A DNA stretch of 28,283 nucleotides from Trachelipus rathkii (Eukaryota; Arthropoda; Malacostraca; Isopoda; Trachelipodidae): assembly GCA_015478945.1 (NCBI GenBank), contig JABUQX010021024.1, positions 1 through 28,283 of the forward strand, written 5' to 3'. The notes beneath the pieces were generated by a model. It saw only the letters and a program-made list of their open reading frames with translations. It was not told where the DNA came from and made no database searches. Positions 9,600-19,893 of the stretch are shown piece after piece (the first letter of the stretch is position 1; every line of letters begins with the position of its first letter). The position numbers and the translations under genes were made by a program.

Positions 9600-10715
9600 G
9601 CAACAAAGATTATTATTAAAAGATAATTCCATTCAATCACTGTCTTGCCTTCATGATGTGGTGATCTATTTCTTTGTGAAGGTGATGAATTTGAAATGGC
9701 AAATAAAATATTCACCTTCAAATAAAACTCTGCAATAGCATCACTTCTATCGTCAACCTTCTATCTAATTGCATCAAATTTAAAGCTACATGTAAAGATT
9801 AGCTTAAAACTTGGGAAATATTTAACTTTTATTTTACCACTAAATGGGGGGAAGTGCATATGAGTTTTAGTTATTTCAGTTATGTACTATGGAAAATTAC
9901 TTTTTAATTTGGTTTTATATGCTTTTTGAATATACTTCCATTGAGTAGGCCCCTAATCCCTTCAGGAATTTTAACAAAGTTATTGTAAATGGCATTCTTT
10001 GTGCTCTTAAGTAAATGTGGCACATCTGGAATGACTACAATCTTTTTCTTTTTAAAGTTGAAATATAGCTGACTTTTTCTCACTCCAAGTTATCTAAACA
10101 AGAGAGAGAAATCACAAACTTGGTCTGTGGTTACGCAGGCAATATACGATCCAATACCAATTAATTTAGAAATGCATCTAAAAATTAAATGTCTCATTAT
10201 ATTAACTTTAATGGGACCACAACTAAAGACATGTCCACATTCTTAATCAAAACATTTCATGAGTTTCTCATAAGCTTCATGCTTTGATTTGTGATGAGCC
10301 ACGATTGGCTTTAAAGTTTCATATAGAATACCTGTAGCAAATGTGTGTAAAATGGCAACCTTATAAGGAGACTTGCAGGACTATCGTGGGTGGTTTTACA
10401 GAATCATCTCAAGGGTATTTTTTGACTTTCTGATAAAAAAATTAGAGATTGTGGGTGCATTTTGTATGATTCTGCTTCACCGTTTCATTTGAAAAAATTA
10501 GTTTTGTGCAAAATACTGCTTTATGGATTGGATTGCTCTGGGAGCTTATCTGTCTCCTATTACTGCACTGTTGATTGAATAGGATTACTCTGAAGATTAT
10601 AAGTTTTTGATTATCAAGACATCAAAATGTCCTGATTCACAGAATTTTATGCATCACATTATACACAAGAGTGCAAATGATTTAAGGAGAGATTCAAAAT
10701 GAACCCAGGTACTAA
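9600..10715 (-). pseudogene. P-element/THAP9-like transposase relic
   Basis: Read from right to left on the minus strand, a decayed transposase appears in several frames. A segment near 10710-10660 resembles the 'PGF' region of this family. At 10380-10230 there is a frame with YKVAILHTFATGILYETLKP. At about 10230-9910 one frame has CVTTDQVCDF, LGVRKSQLYF and the signature IVVIPDVPHLLKSTKNA. This matches the family pattern D-x-P-H-L-x-K-x-x-R-N, in which the D is part of the RNase-H-like core. At 9750-9665 IAEFYLKVNILFAISNSS resembles the later helical part. In-frame stops and frame changes show it is dead. No terminal inverted repeats or target-site duplication were found, and the THAP domain was not seen. 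The family call rests mainly on the PHLLK block and the order of segments. Confidence 0.6.
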
Positions 10716-10885
10716 ACTGTAAATGAGTTGTCATAAAATTGCCTTCACAATGGTATGCTTAATGTGACTTTAAATAAATTCAGAGTCATTCACAACATAT
10801 GCCCACCACGATATAAACATATTAGTTATTTTCAGCATAAAAAAATTAAAATATTAGAATGAGTCATAAGGAATATAAGAAGTTT

Positions 10886-11167
10886 TCAAAAGAAGATTAT
10901 TTGAAATGAAGTTTCATCAATTAGTTGTAGTGACGTAGTTTTAAGAAATAATGCACTACTAATATTTTCAAGATGTTGAATTTGAATTATTCTAAATAGT
11001 TGAAATGACAATTTTCCAGATATGTCCTTATTTTCTTTTTCTGTTTTCAGTTTGTTAATTGTTTGGAATATTTTTTCATTAAAATAAATATTAAAATGGA
11101 AATCAAATCTGAGATTGAAATAAAAGCTGGAAGAAATTAGACTTTGAATAATGACTCTTCTCAACAA
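10886..11167 (-). CDS. Uncharacterised 93-codon ORF upstream of the transposase relic
   Basis: An open frame on the minus strand starting ATGTTAAGAAG-type and ending ATTTTCTTTTGA-type. It has a lysine/glutamate-rich middle (INKLKTEKENKDI) that might be helical, and a hydrophobic Phe/Ile-rich N-terminus. It lies about 170 bp upstream, in the sense of the minus strand, of the P-like transposase relic and on the same strand. It might therefore be a remnant of that element's N-terminal coiled-coil region. I see no THAP zinc ligands. It may equally be chance in AT-rich DNA. Confidence 0.15.
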   Translation of the reverse strand: MLRRVIIQSLISSSFYFNLRFDFHFNIYFNEKIFQTINKLKTEKENKDISGKLSFQLFRIIQIQHLENISSALFLKTTSLQLIDETSFQIIFF

Positions 11168-11177
11168 GGATCTCAGT

Positions 11178-11198
11178 GAGGTTATATATATATATATA

Positions 11199-11265
<67 letters not shown>

Positions 11266-11348
11266 ATATATATTATATATATATATATAGTATATTATAT
11301 ATACAGTATTATATATATATATTATAATATATATAATATATATATATT

Positions 11349-11383
<35 letters not shown>

Positions 11384-11418
11384 ATATTATATATATATAT
11401 TATATATATAATATATAT

Positions 11419-11452
<34 letters not shown>
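11178..11452. repeat. (TA)n microsatellite
   Basis: Long TA tract just upstream of the non-LTR retrotransposon. The Tyr/Ile-only plus-strand reading frame through it is an artefact of the repeat. Confidence 0.95.
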
Positions 11453-11454
<2 letters not shown>

Positions 11455-11644
11455 CGGGTGGTGATAATGATCTCCAGTTTATCTGAGTATGAAATTGGCA
11501 AGCTTTCCTTATTGCCCTCCCAGACTCCATGTTTGCTGATTGGATGTGATGGGACTTGTCGAATCAAAGTTTTCAAATGGATTCAACTTTTCTGTGCTCT
11601 ACGGGATCAAATACACAGAATCTTCTGTTGCTGTTGATGGCTGT

Positions 11645-11668
11645 GACATAGAACTCAACCCTGGTCCT
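11645..11668 (+). other. 2A-like ribosome-skipping motif DIELNPGP
   Basis: Codons at 11645-11668 spell DIELNPGP, an exact match to the 2A consensus D-(V/I)-E-x-N-P-G-P. They are preceded by DGC and followed by lysine. The usual hydrophobic run before the motif (poly-Leu with GD) is visible only in a neighbouring frame (CTTCTGTTGCTGTTGATGG), so a small indel has broken it. 2A-like sequences are known at the N-terminus of ORFs in some non-LTR retrotransposons, where they release a leader peptide. Here the motif has outlived the ORF. Confidence 0.72.
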
Positions 11669-12893
11669 AAAGCATAACCCCCTTTCCAAATGTAATAAAA
11701 CTTTGCCAGTCAAGGAACTAGCTTCCTTGCCAACAATAGCATCAATATGAAGTTGCACCAACCTCAAACCCCTCAAATGCTTACCCCCAGCTTGGTCCTG
11801 CTTATCTATGAAGGAGATCACACAAAGAAAGCCAAATTCCACATAACTCCATCAACATACTTCAATTGAACATAAATGGTATAAAAAATGAACACAAAGA
11901 ACTGCAACACTAATTAAATGCAACATACCCTTAGCACTTATACAGGAGTCTAATTTTAAACAAAATACACACCTCCCTGAATTTTCAAATTATACAACCC
12001 TTAGACAGGATAAAAATCCATCCCAACCAACACAGCCTTGTCACACATACATAAAAATATACAATTCAGAAAAACCACAAACCAAACACAAATTCTTTTG
12101 AACTACGACCAAGCTTTCTTTTACCAATCAATAGAAATACAGGTCAATAAAAAACGTAACCTAATCAATCTTTAATCCCCCATCCACATCTCTACACTGT
12201 CAGCATATAATTTTCCAAACCTCTCTCCTTTGACACAATATTGATCACCCTACATGACTCAATACCCACACACACATACACCAAGAGGAAATGTACTCAT
12301 AAACCATTTACATGCACTTGGTTTACTAAATAACAGAAATCAATTTACACGAGTACCTCCACAACATAACCATGATCCCACTTCATCAGACATCACCTTT
12401 TGTTTCCCCCAAAATTCATGTTATCACTACAATGCAAACCTTTCATGTTCTCTCATCAGATCACATTCCAATTCTAATTACAATACAGCACAAACACCCA
12501 AACTACACTCAAAAAAACATACATCAATTACAGGAAAGCAAACTAGCAGGCATATACTGAAAGCTTAGAATTAGACCTAGAATAAAACCAATTATAATCT
12601 TTTTCATTAAACTATAAAAAATACAACAATTCAATAGCATAATTCTCAAAGCATCCAAAGAACACATCCCACACGGCTACTGCAAACAATTTGACCCCAA
12701 CTTCTCACCAAAAATAGACACTCTAATAAAAATGAAACTCCGCACATCTAAATCAAATTCACAGACCTTAACAATAGAATAAATACCTTAGTTGAACAAA
12801 TCAGAAAGAAAATTGGAAGCAATACACCCATATTCTAAATTATAAAGCGAAAACAACACAAATATTCTGTACAATAAAAAAATCAATACACCA

Positions 12894-13096
12894 CTCCACA
12901 CACACACACGCACCCCAACTAACAAAGCTATTTTCAAAAAAAATAATAGAATTCCGAGCCCTAAAAACCAATGCAATATCATGATGTGACACTATTAAAA
13001 AATCAACCATAAACCCATGATCTCCACCGATAGAAAACAATTAAACGACCTAAAAAGTTAAACTCCAATCAAGAAGAGCCCATTTTCTCCCCTACA
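12894..13096 (+). repeat. 203-bp direct duplication, copy 1
   Basis: Starts in a (CA)n run and includes AACTAACAAAGCTATTTTC and AATAATAGAATTCCGAGCCC. It is repeated exactly 230 bp further on. I count about five substitutions and no indels between copies, so it is far younger than the LINE that carries it. It overlaps the linker between endonuclease and reverse transcriptase. Confidence 0.92.
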
Positions 13097-13123
13097 ATAC
13101 ATCAATACATCACCCCCACCCCC

Positions 13124-13326
13124 CCACACACACACACACGCGCCTCAACTAACAAAGCTATTTTCAAAAAAAATAATAGAATTCCGAGCCCTAAAAACCA
13201 ATGCAATATCATGATGTGACACTATTCAAAAATCAACCATAAACCCACGATCTCCACCGATAGAAAACAATTAAACGACCTAAAAAGTTAAACTCCAATC
13301 AAGAAGAGCCCATTTACTCCCCTACA
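13124..13326 (+). repeat. 203-bp direct duplication, copy 2
   Basis: Second copy at a constant 230-bp offset, separated from copy 1 by 27 bp of unrelated, C-rich sequence. It begins in a longer C/CA run (CCCCCCACACACACACACG), which suggests slippage or unequal exchange at the (CA)n as the cause. Confidence 0.92.
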
Positions 13327-15115
13327 AGTATTTAATATTATTAATTATTAAAAAGCTAAAAAATTCATAAGCAGTGGCACAGACCAAGTATCTAATTTTC
13401 ATCTCGGACACCTACGAACCAAAGCAATTGCAACTCTCACTCAAATATTTAACATGCCATGGTAACCAAACAATCTCCAACTGCTCTGGAAGCATGCCCA
13501 CATAATTCCTATTCTAAAGCCTGCTAAACCACCTAGCGATTTTGCTTCATATAGACCTATTTCACTGTTCTCTACAATATCCAAAGTATTAGGCAAATTT
13601 ATCCTCAATAGAATTTCACCCTTTGTTCATTTATCTAATTCTCAACATGGATTTAGACAAACACACTCCACAACTACTCTCCTAACCGATTTAACACAAC
13701 ACATCCTGACTGACTTTAACCAAAATCTCCCCTTCTCGAACACTTCTAGTAGCAATAGACATCAACATGGCATTCAATACAGTCCCCAAGCATATTAATA
13801 TATAAAATACTGAATAGTAATATGACCATTAAAGAAAAAAAATTATAAATTCCTATCAAGTTGTAGAGCTAAAGTCACTTGAGGACGATACTCCTTCCAC
13901 ACATACAACCTATACAATAGTTTCCCTATCCTCTCACCAACACTTTTAATCGCTTTATGCACAATCTCCCATACCCAACATCTCCTTCTATAAAAATTAG
14001 AAGCTATGCTGACAATCCAACAATTACAGCTCAAAGCCCTTCTAGAGACATAGCACGCATGGAGAAACAACATCATATAGGCCAGCTCAGCTAGAACACT
14101 GACTGACATTGAACTGAATGTCAACATCCCCAAATAAATCCTCAATAACACTACTCACAGCTGATAAAAGAGAATCAGATATACACCCAACAATTTACTT
14201 TTCAAATAATAGACTCCCCTCTCAATAAACATCCCACCATTTTGGGTTTAACTTTGAACACACATACGGTATGACATTCACTTCCCACATAAACACCACT
14301 TCCAAAGCCACATTTAAATTAAAAAGCATTAAGAGTGCTGCTAAGCAGGAGCAAACTTTTGCCAGCATAAAGAAACCAACTCTATACTATACAGACAATA
14401 TCTTCATCCCTCTCTAAATTATGCATCGCCTGCCTGGGCTCAAACAATTTCAAAATTTAACATTCCAAAAATAGAAGTCATTCAAAACAAAGCCCTTAAT
14501 GATAATAACTGATTGCCTCCCCTCCACAAATATTCACCACTTTCTAACTAAACAAAACTCCTCCTTATATGAGCCCATCTTGACATGATAGGATGTCATT
14601 TTACAGTAAATCACTTAGTAGATCACTCCCCCCTACATCAATCACTACACTCCAACCACCTGCTGCACCTAGAAGGATGAAAACTACACAAGCCGATTAC
14701 TATTCTGACATATAGAGTAGACTGCTCACCACTACCACTTGACAACTTAATCATTAAACACATTCCACACCCCCCCCCCCCATCATTAAACATTCACACT
14801 CAACTAACCCAAGAAACTATCTCCGCCTACCATAACAATACCATTATCCAACACATCCACCTGAAATCTCCAACACGAAACAAGCTTTTCACTGCCAAAT
14901 GGGTAAAGCTGTCACAGCTCTGCCCTGGGCACCTTCCCTCCCTTCAGGTATACAAGTTTAGCTATTTCAATAATCCCTCTCCCTACTCTCAAAGATGTCC
15001 TTCCCAAACAATTGACAACACAAAACATCTTATTATAGAATATAGATTGCCCTACTTTGGCAAACATCAGACACAATTTCAGTAGCCTTAAGTTAACATC
15101 TCTGGGCATGGCTGG

Positions 15116-15673
15116 TGGTGGAATATCTCGAGGTCTGCCCTATATACCCATAGGAGGGTGGCTGTGGGGCAACAAATTAGAAAAAGAAGTATATAGGGGA
15201 CTAAATATGATTGCAAGTACAAGGTTGTGAAAATATGATCTTATATGGAGATTTTTATTTTAAAAACGTATATTTATAATTTTTTTTTTCTTCTGATGAC
15301 TTTTATTGTATAGACAGATTGAAAAACTTCTCTGAAAACTTAACTATGTCTCATATAATCTAAAAATTGTTGTTACCCCTTAACTTATAATTGCAACTTA
15401 GTAATGTTTACTTTGATTGCAATTTAAAAAGCACTTCAAAAAAGAAATACAACACACAATACTTTATTACTTTATAAGAAACATTTTAACAAAATGAATT
15501 AAAAATAAAAAATTGAAATATTTGCACCCGTAAAAGTTTATCAATGCCTTGAAGCGAGTGTCCCAAGTCAACTGGTCAGTGGGAGAATGTGAGCTATTTC
15601 TCCTGGCTTCCTCTTGCCTCGACGTTAATTGTAAGTTACACCCGCGTCTGATCAGGGTCTGCCCAGTGAAGAT

Positions 15674-15711
<38 letters not shown>

Positions 15712-15969
15712 GTCTAAAATTCCGAATTTCTTAGATTTCTTTCTCCTTCAAAGTGGTTCTCTCTCTAATCTTTAAACCAATTTTTTTCCAACGCCTGTTT
15801 GATATCGTAACTGTTTTTAGTATTAACGAATATTATTGACTTCTTTTTGATGGTCTCTTTAGTCTTCAAACTTGATTGCCTCCATCATGGATCTTTTTCT
15901 CATTTTGATTTTTTGTTCTATGAGTATTACATCCCAGTTGGCCTAATCAAATCCTTTGTTTTATTTCAG
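15116..15969. other. Noncoding DNA between LINE and first exon, with an A32 tract
   Basis: A GC-richer block at 15545-15676 ends in a run of 32 A (15677-15708), which looks like the 3' tail of a retroposed sequence on the plus strand. The 61-codon frame through it is not recognisable as a protein. From 15709 to 15969 the sequence is T-rich and ends in a pyrimidine tract and TTATTTCAG, so it reads as intron. Confidence 0.5.
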
Positions 15970-16158
15970 GTCTGTCCTCATAGTGAAGCAAACTTAGCTT
16001 CAGTGGAAGGCATTAAAATTGAAGAGTTATCTGTCAAGTCGGAGTTGAGAGAATTAGAGAAGGAATCCATGTTAGGTGAAGAACTGGTTAACACTAGTGT
16101 AATAAAATCTGAAAATCTGCCGATGATTGAGAAGAAATCTTGTGCTCAGCATTTCAAG
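15970..16158 (+). CDS. Zinc-finger gene, upstream acidic exon
   Basis: Preceded by TTATTTCAG (AG at 15968-15969) and followed by AAG/GTATGT (GT at 16159-16160). It is 189 nt, exactly 63 codons, phase 0 at both ends. The peptide is charged and acidic, with GIKIEELSVKSELRELEKES and VNTSVIKSENLPMIEKKS, including IKIEE/VIKSE patches like the linker exons ahead of C2H2 arrays in many arthropod zinc-finger proteins. It has no zinc ligands and probably acts as a flexible or partner-binding segment. The frame is open upstream of the acceptor, but that part reads as intron. No start codon belongs to this exon, so earlier exons lie to the left, beyond or behind the LINE. It joins in frame to the exon at 20629. 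Confidence 0.75.
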
Positions 16159-16529
16159 GTATGTTAATTCAAACCAGTTTTTACTATTTACTCAAGTTGG
16201 ATACAGATTAATTGAATGGGAAACCTCTTTTATTTCCTACTCAAAAAAAAATTTTTTTATTTTTTATTATTATTATAATGCAATTTTTGATTAGCTTTAC
16301 TTTAACATAACTTGTATTGTGCAAATTATTGAGTAAATTCGTGCTTGCCAGTAACCCCGACTGCTCTCGTGCATTCCCCACAAGGTCTTCATAAAATTAG
16401 GGAGTTTAATGCTACTAATATTTCATTGTATACTTGTGTAATTTCTGCCTGCCAAAAATCCTCTCCATAGAAAAATCAATTTTTTTCCTGTTCCTCTTCT
16501 TCCCACTCATTCTGCACATCTCAGTTTCT

Positions 16530-16634
16530 TACCCTTAGCGAGGACGGAAACCTTTGTAGAGTATAGAGTCTCTCTATAGGAATCTAACCCAGGCCCTTTG
16601 CCATCGAGTCCGATTCGTTGCCACATGCGCTATG
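16530..16634 (-). mobile_element. tRNA-derived SINE-like fragment
   Basis: On the minus strand the sequence carries a box-B-like GGTTAGATTCC (complement of 16579-16589, one change from GGTTCGATTCC). It also has the typical SINE/tRNA run GGACTCGATGGCAAAGGGCC, and a weaker box-A-like TGGCAACGAATCGG (complement of 16610-16623). Spacing between the boxes is as in tRNA-derived SINEs. It cannot fold into a proper tRNA, so it is not a tRNA gene. The 3' boundary on the left is uncertain. Confidence 0.5.
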
Positions 16635-16742
16635 CAAGTGATTTCTTCTTTCTTTTTATCTTAATACTAAGAAGGCGCATGGTCCATTTACGCCAAGTGA
16701 TTTCTTCTTTCTTTAATCTTAATACTAAGAAGGCGCATGGTC
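16635..16742 (+). repeat. Short tandem duplication (~50 bp x 2)
   Basis: CAAGTGATTTCTTCTTTCTT ... AAGAAGGCGCATGGTC occurs at 16635-16684 and 16694-16742, with a 9-bp spacer and a 1- to 2-bp difference in the T-run. It abuts the SINE-like fragment. Confidence 0.9.
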
Positions 16743-17671
16743 TTATGCCATTCATTTCACCTTTTGATTCTTAAAACTTATTTTACCAAGCTTACCCCCT
16801 TAGTTTGAAAAGTTCTTTTGTCTCTGTCTGTCAAATGAAAGTTTTTTGGTAGAGTCTTGATCCAAGCTTTATTCCCCAAATTTTCCCCTTTTGGTATTTA
16901 TCCTTTTCTCTGGCACCATTTTCTGATTTCCACTTTTGGTCTTCTTCAAACTGGGTATTTCCCCTGTGGTAAAAGGCCAGAGACCTTTATACTTTCTACC
17001 AGAGTTGGAGAAAGGCTAATTCATTAGTCAAGTTAATGGCCAACAGGACTCGATACACGGCTTTTGAAAGTGTGGAAGTCGAAGGAAGAATGTTTCAGGC
17101 TTTACCTGTTTTATTACACGTAATTGAGCATAGCGGTCAAGTCTTGGGTCAGAGAGTATGACTGAGAATGAATGAAAGAGTGTGGAGGAGTTGCATGAGC
17201 TCAAAGGAGGAGGAGGTATACAACTCGAGTGTTGAGAAAAGCTGTTGTGTCCTTTGTAATCGATAATATAATGAGAGAGAGATGCAACAACAGTTCAACG
17301 ACTAGAAAGAGATTTTAGAGAATTAGTTCTAGCATAAGAGTTGAAAAGCCCAAATGAACTTGCAAGGAGAGTTGCTCACTATGTGTGGAACCATCCCACT
17401 ATAATAAACTTCACCTTATCAAGGAGAGTTGTTCATATGTTTCACATTTCAGATGTGTTCCACATACAAGGGAGAACAAAGCTGCCCTTATACAGGGCAG
17501 GAAGTAGTTCTGAAGGCGCCTCAGAACACCCAATCTCATGTTTAGTGAGAGAGAGAATGTGAAAGATCACGTGATTCTTCCAAGGAAGGTCACGTGATCC
17601 TTACAAGGAAGATCATGAAGAAAAGGAAAACCAAGAATAAAAAGAGGAGGAGGAGGTTTGAGTTGTGTGGA

Positions 17672-18182
17672 AGATTATGCTGAGTATGAAGGAAAGTGGT
17701 TTTTGAGGGCATTGAAACAACCATGTTTTCTTTTGCCCGCAATTAGAGATACGAAGAAAGATCAAAGATGAAGAGAGAGAGAGATTATGCCGAGTATGAA
17801 AGGAAGTGGGTTTTTTGAGGCATTGAAACAACCTCCTCTTCTTCTCAATTATGAGATACGAGAAATGAGAGATACGAGGGAGAGAGATTATGCTGAGTAT
17901 GAAGGAAGTGGGTTTTTGAGGCATTGAAACACATGTTTCTTTGCCCATTAGGATACGAGAAAGATCAAGATGAGAGAGAGAGAAAGAGATTATGCCGAGT
18001 ATGAAGGAAGTGGGTTTTTGAGGCATTGAAAACAACCATGTTTTCTTTGCCCCAATTAGAGATATGAGAAAGATCAAAGAGAGAGAGAGAGATTATGCTG
18101 AGTATGAAGGAAGTGGTTTTTGAGGCATTGGAAACAACCATGTTTTCTTTGCCCCAATTAGAGATACGAGAAAGGTCAAAGA
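17672..18182 (+). repeat. Minisatellite, ~102-112 bp unit, five copies
   Basis: Units start AGATTATGCYGAGTATGAAR at 17672, 17782, 17885, 17987 and 18090. They contain GGAAGTGGTTTTTGAGGCAT, TTGAAACAACCATGTTTTCT and TTAGAGATACGAGAAAGATC, ending in a variable (GA)n. Unit length varies mainly in homopolymers and the (GA)n. The repetitive minus-strand frames here (SMPQKPTSFIL-type) only read the repeat. A loose 30-bp doublet with RTCACGTGATYCTT lies just upstream (17567-17615). Confidence 0.9.
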
Positions 18183-18185
18183 TGG

Positions 18186-18264
18186 GTTGCTCCAAGGCCA
18201 CCTTTCTATCATAAAGTATTTGCTGTTGAGTGGGTGAGGTCAGGTCAGGTCGGATCGTCTTTCA
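18186..18264 (+). repeat. 'GTTGCTCC' module, copy L
   Basis: GTTGCTCCAAGGCCACC, then ATCATAAAGTATTTGCTG, TTGAGTGGGTGAGGTCAGGT and CGTCTTTCA. It recurs at 19734. A third, shorter restart (GATACGAGAAAGTTCAAAGA then GGGTTGCTCC) follows at 18270-18301, so the module is linked to the end of the minisatellite unit. Confidence 0.8.
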
Positions 18265-18389
18265 ATTAGAGATACGAGAAAGTTCAAAGATGGGTTGCTC
18301 CACAATCTAATACTATAGTCAAAGCAAACTGGGATCGGCCATTCATAAATGCCTTACACATGACGTCATAATGCGGAATTTTTTTGAAC

Positions 18390-19430
18390 TAAATTTAGTA
18401 AACAAAAGCCTTTATTAGGACCCTATTTTGAAAGCTCCTTCGGTGTTTTTTTTCGAATTCTTTTGTTAATTTGATATAAAATATAATAATTGTGCAATAA
18501 TTTTGTTTGCCCAATCTAAAGTTATTAATTTTTATTAATAATTTAATACTATTATATTTTTTCGAGCTTAAAAAAGCTTAGAATTGGGTCAGATGACGCA
18601 GCTTGTCCTATCAATGGCGAAAATATATTAAATCATCATCAAATTCAAACTTTTTTTTTGTTTAAATATGTTAAAACTGTGATTTTTATGTTATCAACAT
18701 ATAATTTTTTTTGAATTTATTAAAGTTTCAAAAATATCGGCAAATTTGGTGACAATTTTCTCATGCCTAGACTTGATTCTCATAAAAACGGACCCATTAG
18801 GCCTATTGAGCAGGGAATTTGGTAATTTTTTATTGTAAGAAAATAACATTTAATATGTTGCCTGTTGTTATCAATCAAAATTTTATTAAATTCCCTGCCA
18901 AGCCACGATTTTAAAGTCAACAATTTCATAAATAATTTTGGAGTTTACAATCTAAAAAACATTTTACCTGAGAATTTATCAAAACAACTCTCTAAATTTT
19001 TTAAAAATTTAAATTAATTTTTTTTTTACTTTTTTTTAAATAAGGGATTGCTATAAAAATTGCCTATAATTTTTTTTTTTTTTTTTTTTTTTTTAAAGCA
19101 TCTGACGGTAAATGGGGCTTTGAAAATGAAATTTGGAGACTTTATAACTTTTTTCAGGCTCATTTTACATTTTTTTTTTTTTTTTTAGATATCGTTTTTT
19201 TTGGCAAAGATCATTTCAAACATTTCATTATAGGTTCATAAATCGGCTGGCGTCGATATAATTGATATTTTCGTCATAGATAATTGTTACAAATATGTAA
19301 TTGGAAGGCCCTTTAATTTCATATTTATTTATTTTTAAAAGAAACGTTTTCTACAGAAAATTATAAATACATTATTTCCTTAAAGATATAGTAAAAAAAT
19401 AAATAAATAAAAATAACCATTTCTATTATT
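18390..19430. other. T-rich intronic stretch with an inverted repeat
   Basis: Long T-runs and no coding. A perfect 11-bp inverted repeat GCAGGGAATTT lies at 18810-18820 and, as its complement, at 18888-18898, with weaker pairing further in. It could be the core of an unrecognised small element. Confidence 0.5.
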
Positions 19431-19435
19431 GGCAG

Positions 19436-19537
19436 TATATATATATATATAATATATATATATAAATTATATATATATATATAATATATATAATATATAT
19501 TATATATATATATATATAATATATATTATAATATTAT

Positions 19538-19574
<37 letters not shown>
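19436..19574. repeat. (TA)n microsatellite
   Basis: TA-rich tract in the intron of the zinc-finger gene. Confidence 0.95.
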
Positions 19575-19733
19575 GTAACAATAATTAATAGATTATGTTC
19601 CAACGTACGTTTTTCTTCTCGCACACGAATGTTCGTCTCGTTAGTTAGTTTCTACTATACGTTACTTACAAGCACATCAAAGTATAAGGTGGTTTTTCTT
19701 CACTTCTGACGTTGACTAATATTATTGACTGTG

Positions 19734-19813
19734 GTTGCTCCAGGCCACCTTTTCCATCATAAGTATTTGTGTTGAGTGGGTCAGGTCAGGTCAGGTCGAA
19801 AAAACTTTCCAAG

Positions 19814-19847
<34 letters not shown>

Positions 19848-19893
19848 ATACGAGGAAAGATCAAAAGGTCAGGTCGGGTCGTCTTTCAAATTG
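19734..19893 (+). repeat. 'GTTGCTCC' module, copy R, with A28 tract
   Basis: GTTGCTCCAGGCCACC, ATCATAAGTATTTGTG, TTGAGTGGGTCAGGTCAGGT match copy L. An A28 run follows (19817-19844), then GAGATACGAGGAAAGATCAA and AGGTCGGGTCGTCTTTCA, again as in copy L but with the run inserted. L and R flank 1.47 kb of unrelated DNA. Confidence 0.75.

Larger units (their letters stand above)
11455..15115 (+). pseudogene. Non-LTR retrotransposon (LINE) relic, nearly full length
   Basis: Family order is intact but the frame is broken many times. From the 5' side: a leader with a 2A-like DIELNPGP (11645-11668); an AP-endonuclease start near 11860 (QLNINGIKNEHKEL, then LALIQES and TTLRQDKNP); its C-terminal part at 12250-12490 (PRGNVLINHL, SSDHIPILITI); a linker holding a tandem duplication; reverse transcriptase from 13500 (IIPILKPAKPP, SYRPISLFSTISKVL, HGFRQTHST); motif A at 13750-13795 (VAIDINMAFNTVPK, catalytic Asp kept); motif C at 14005 reading YADN instead of YADD; a thumb with DKRESDIHPTIYF; and a C-terminal Cys/His-rich tail (LSQLCPGHLPSL, then CP and TKHLI) to about 15085. 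The strand is strikingly A/C-rich and G-poor. I saw no RNase H. It belongs to the Jockey/CR1-type branch with an AP endonuclease; the clade is not determined. Confidence 0.85.

Noticed and set aside
11176..11460. Plus-strand ORF made almost only of Tyr and Ile
   Set aside because: It simply translates the (TA)n tract and then runs into the LINE leader; no protein is implied.
12788..13040. Minus-strand ORFs of 64-66 codons
   Set aside because: Shadows of the A/C-rich LINE; the opposite strand is rich in Phe, Val, Leu and Cys only because of that bias.
13843..14151. Minus-strand 102-codon ORF
   Set aside because: Lies antisense to the LINE reverse-transcriptase core, which explains the sequence on the plus strand.
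15549..15734. 61-codon ORF ending in poly-Lys
   Set aside because: The poly-Lys is an A32 tract and the rest has no recognisable feature; more likely a retroposed tail than an exon.
16530..16634. A functional tRNA gene
   Set aside because: Only the internal promoter boxes are recognisable; no acceptor stem or cloverleaf can be formed, so it is SINE-like at best.
17613..18201. Minus-strand ORFs with repeated SMPQKPTSFIL-type segments
   Set aside because: They read the antisense of the ~105-bp minisatellite, whose unit is often a multiple of three; homopolymer changes break the frame between units.
18230..18262. AGGTC repeats as telomere-like sequence
   Set aside because: The unit is AGGTC/GTCAG, not TTAGG, with only two or three copies, and it belongs to the repeated GTTGCTCC module.
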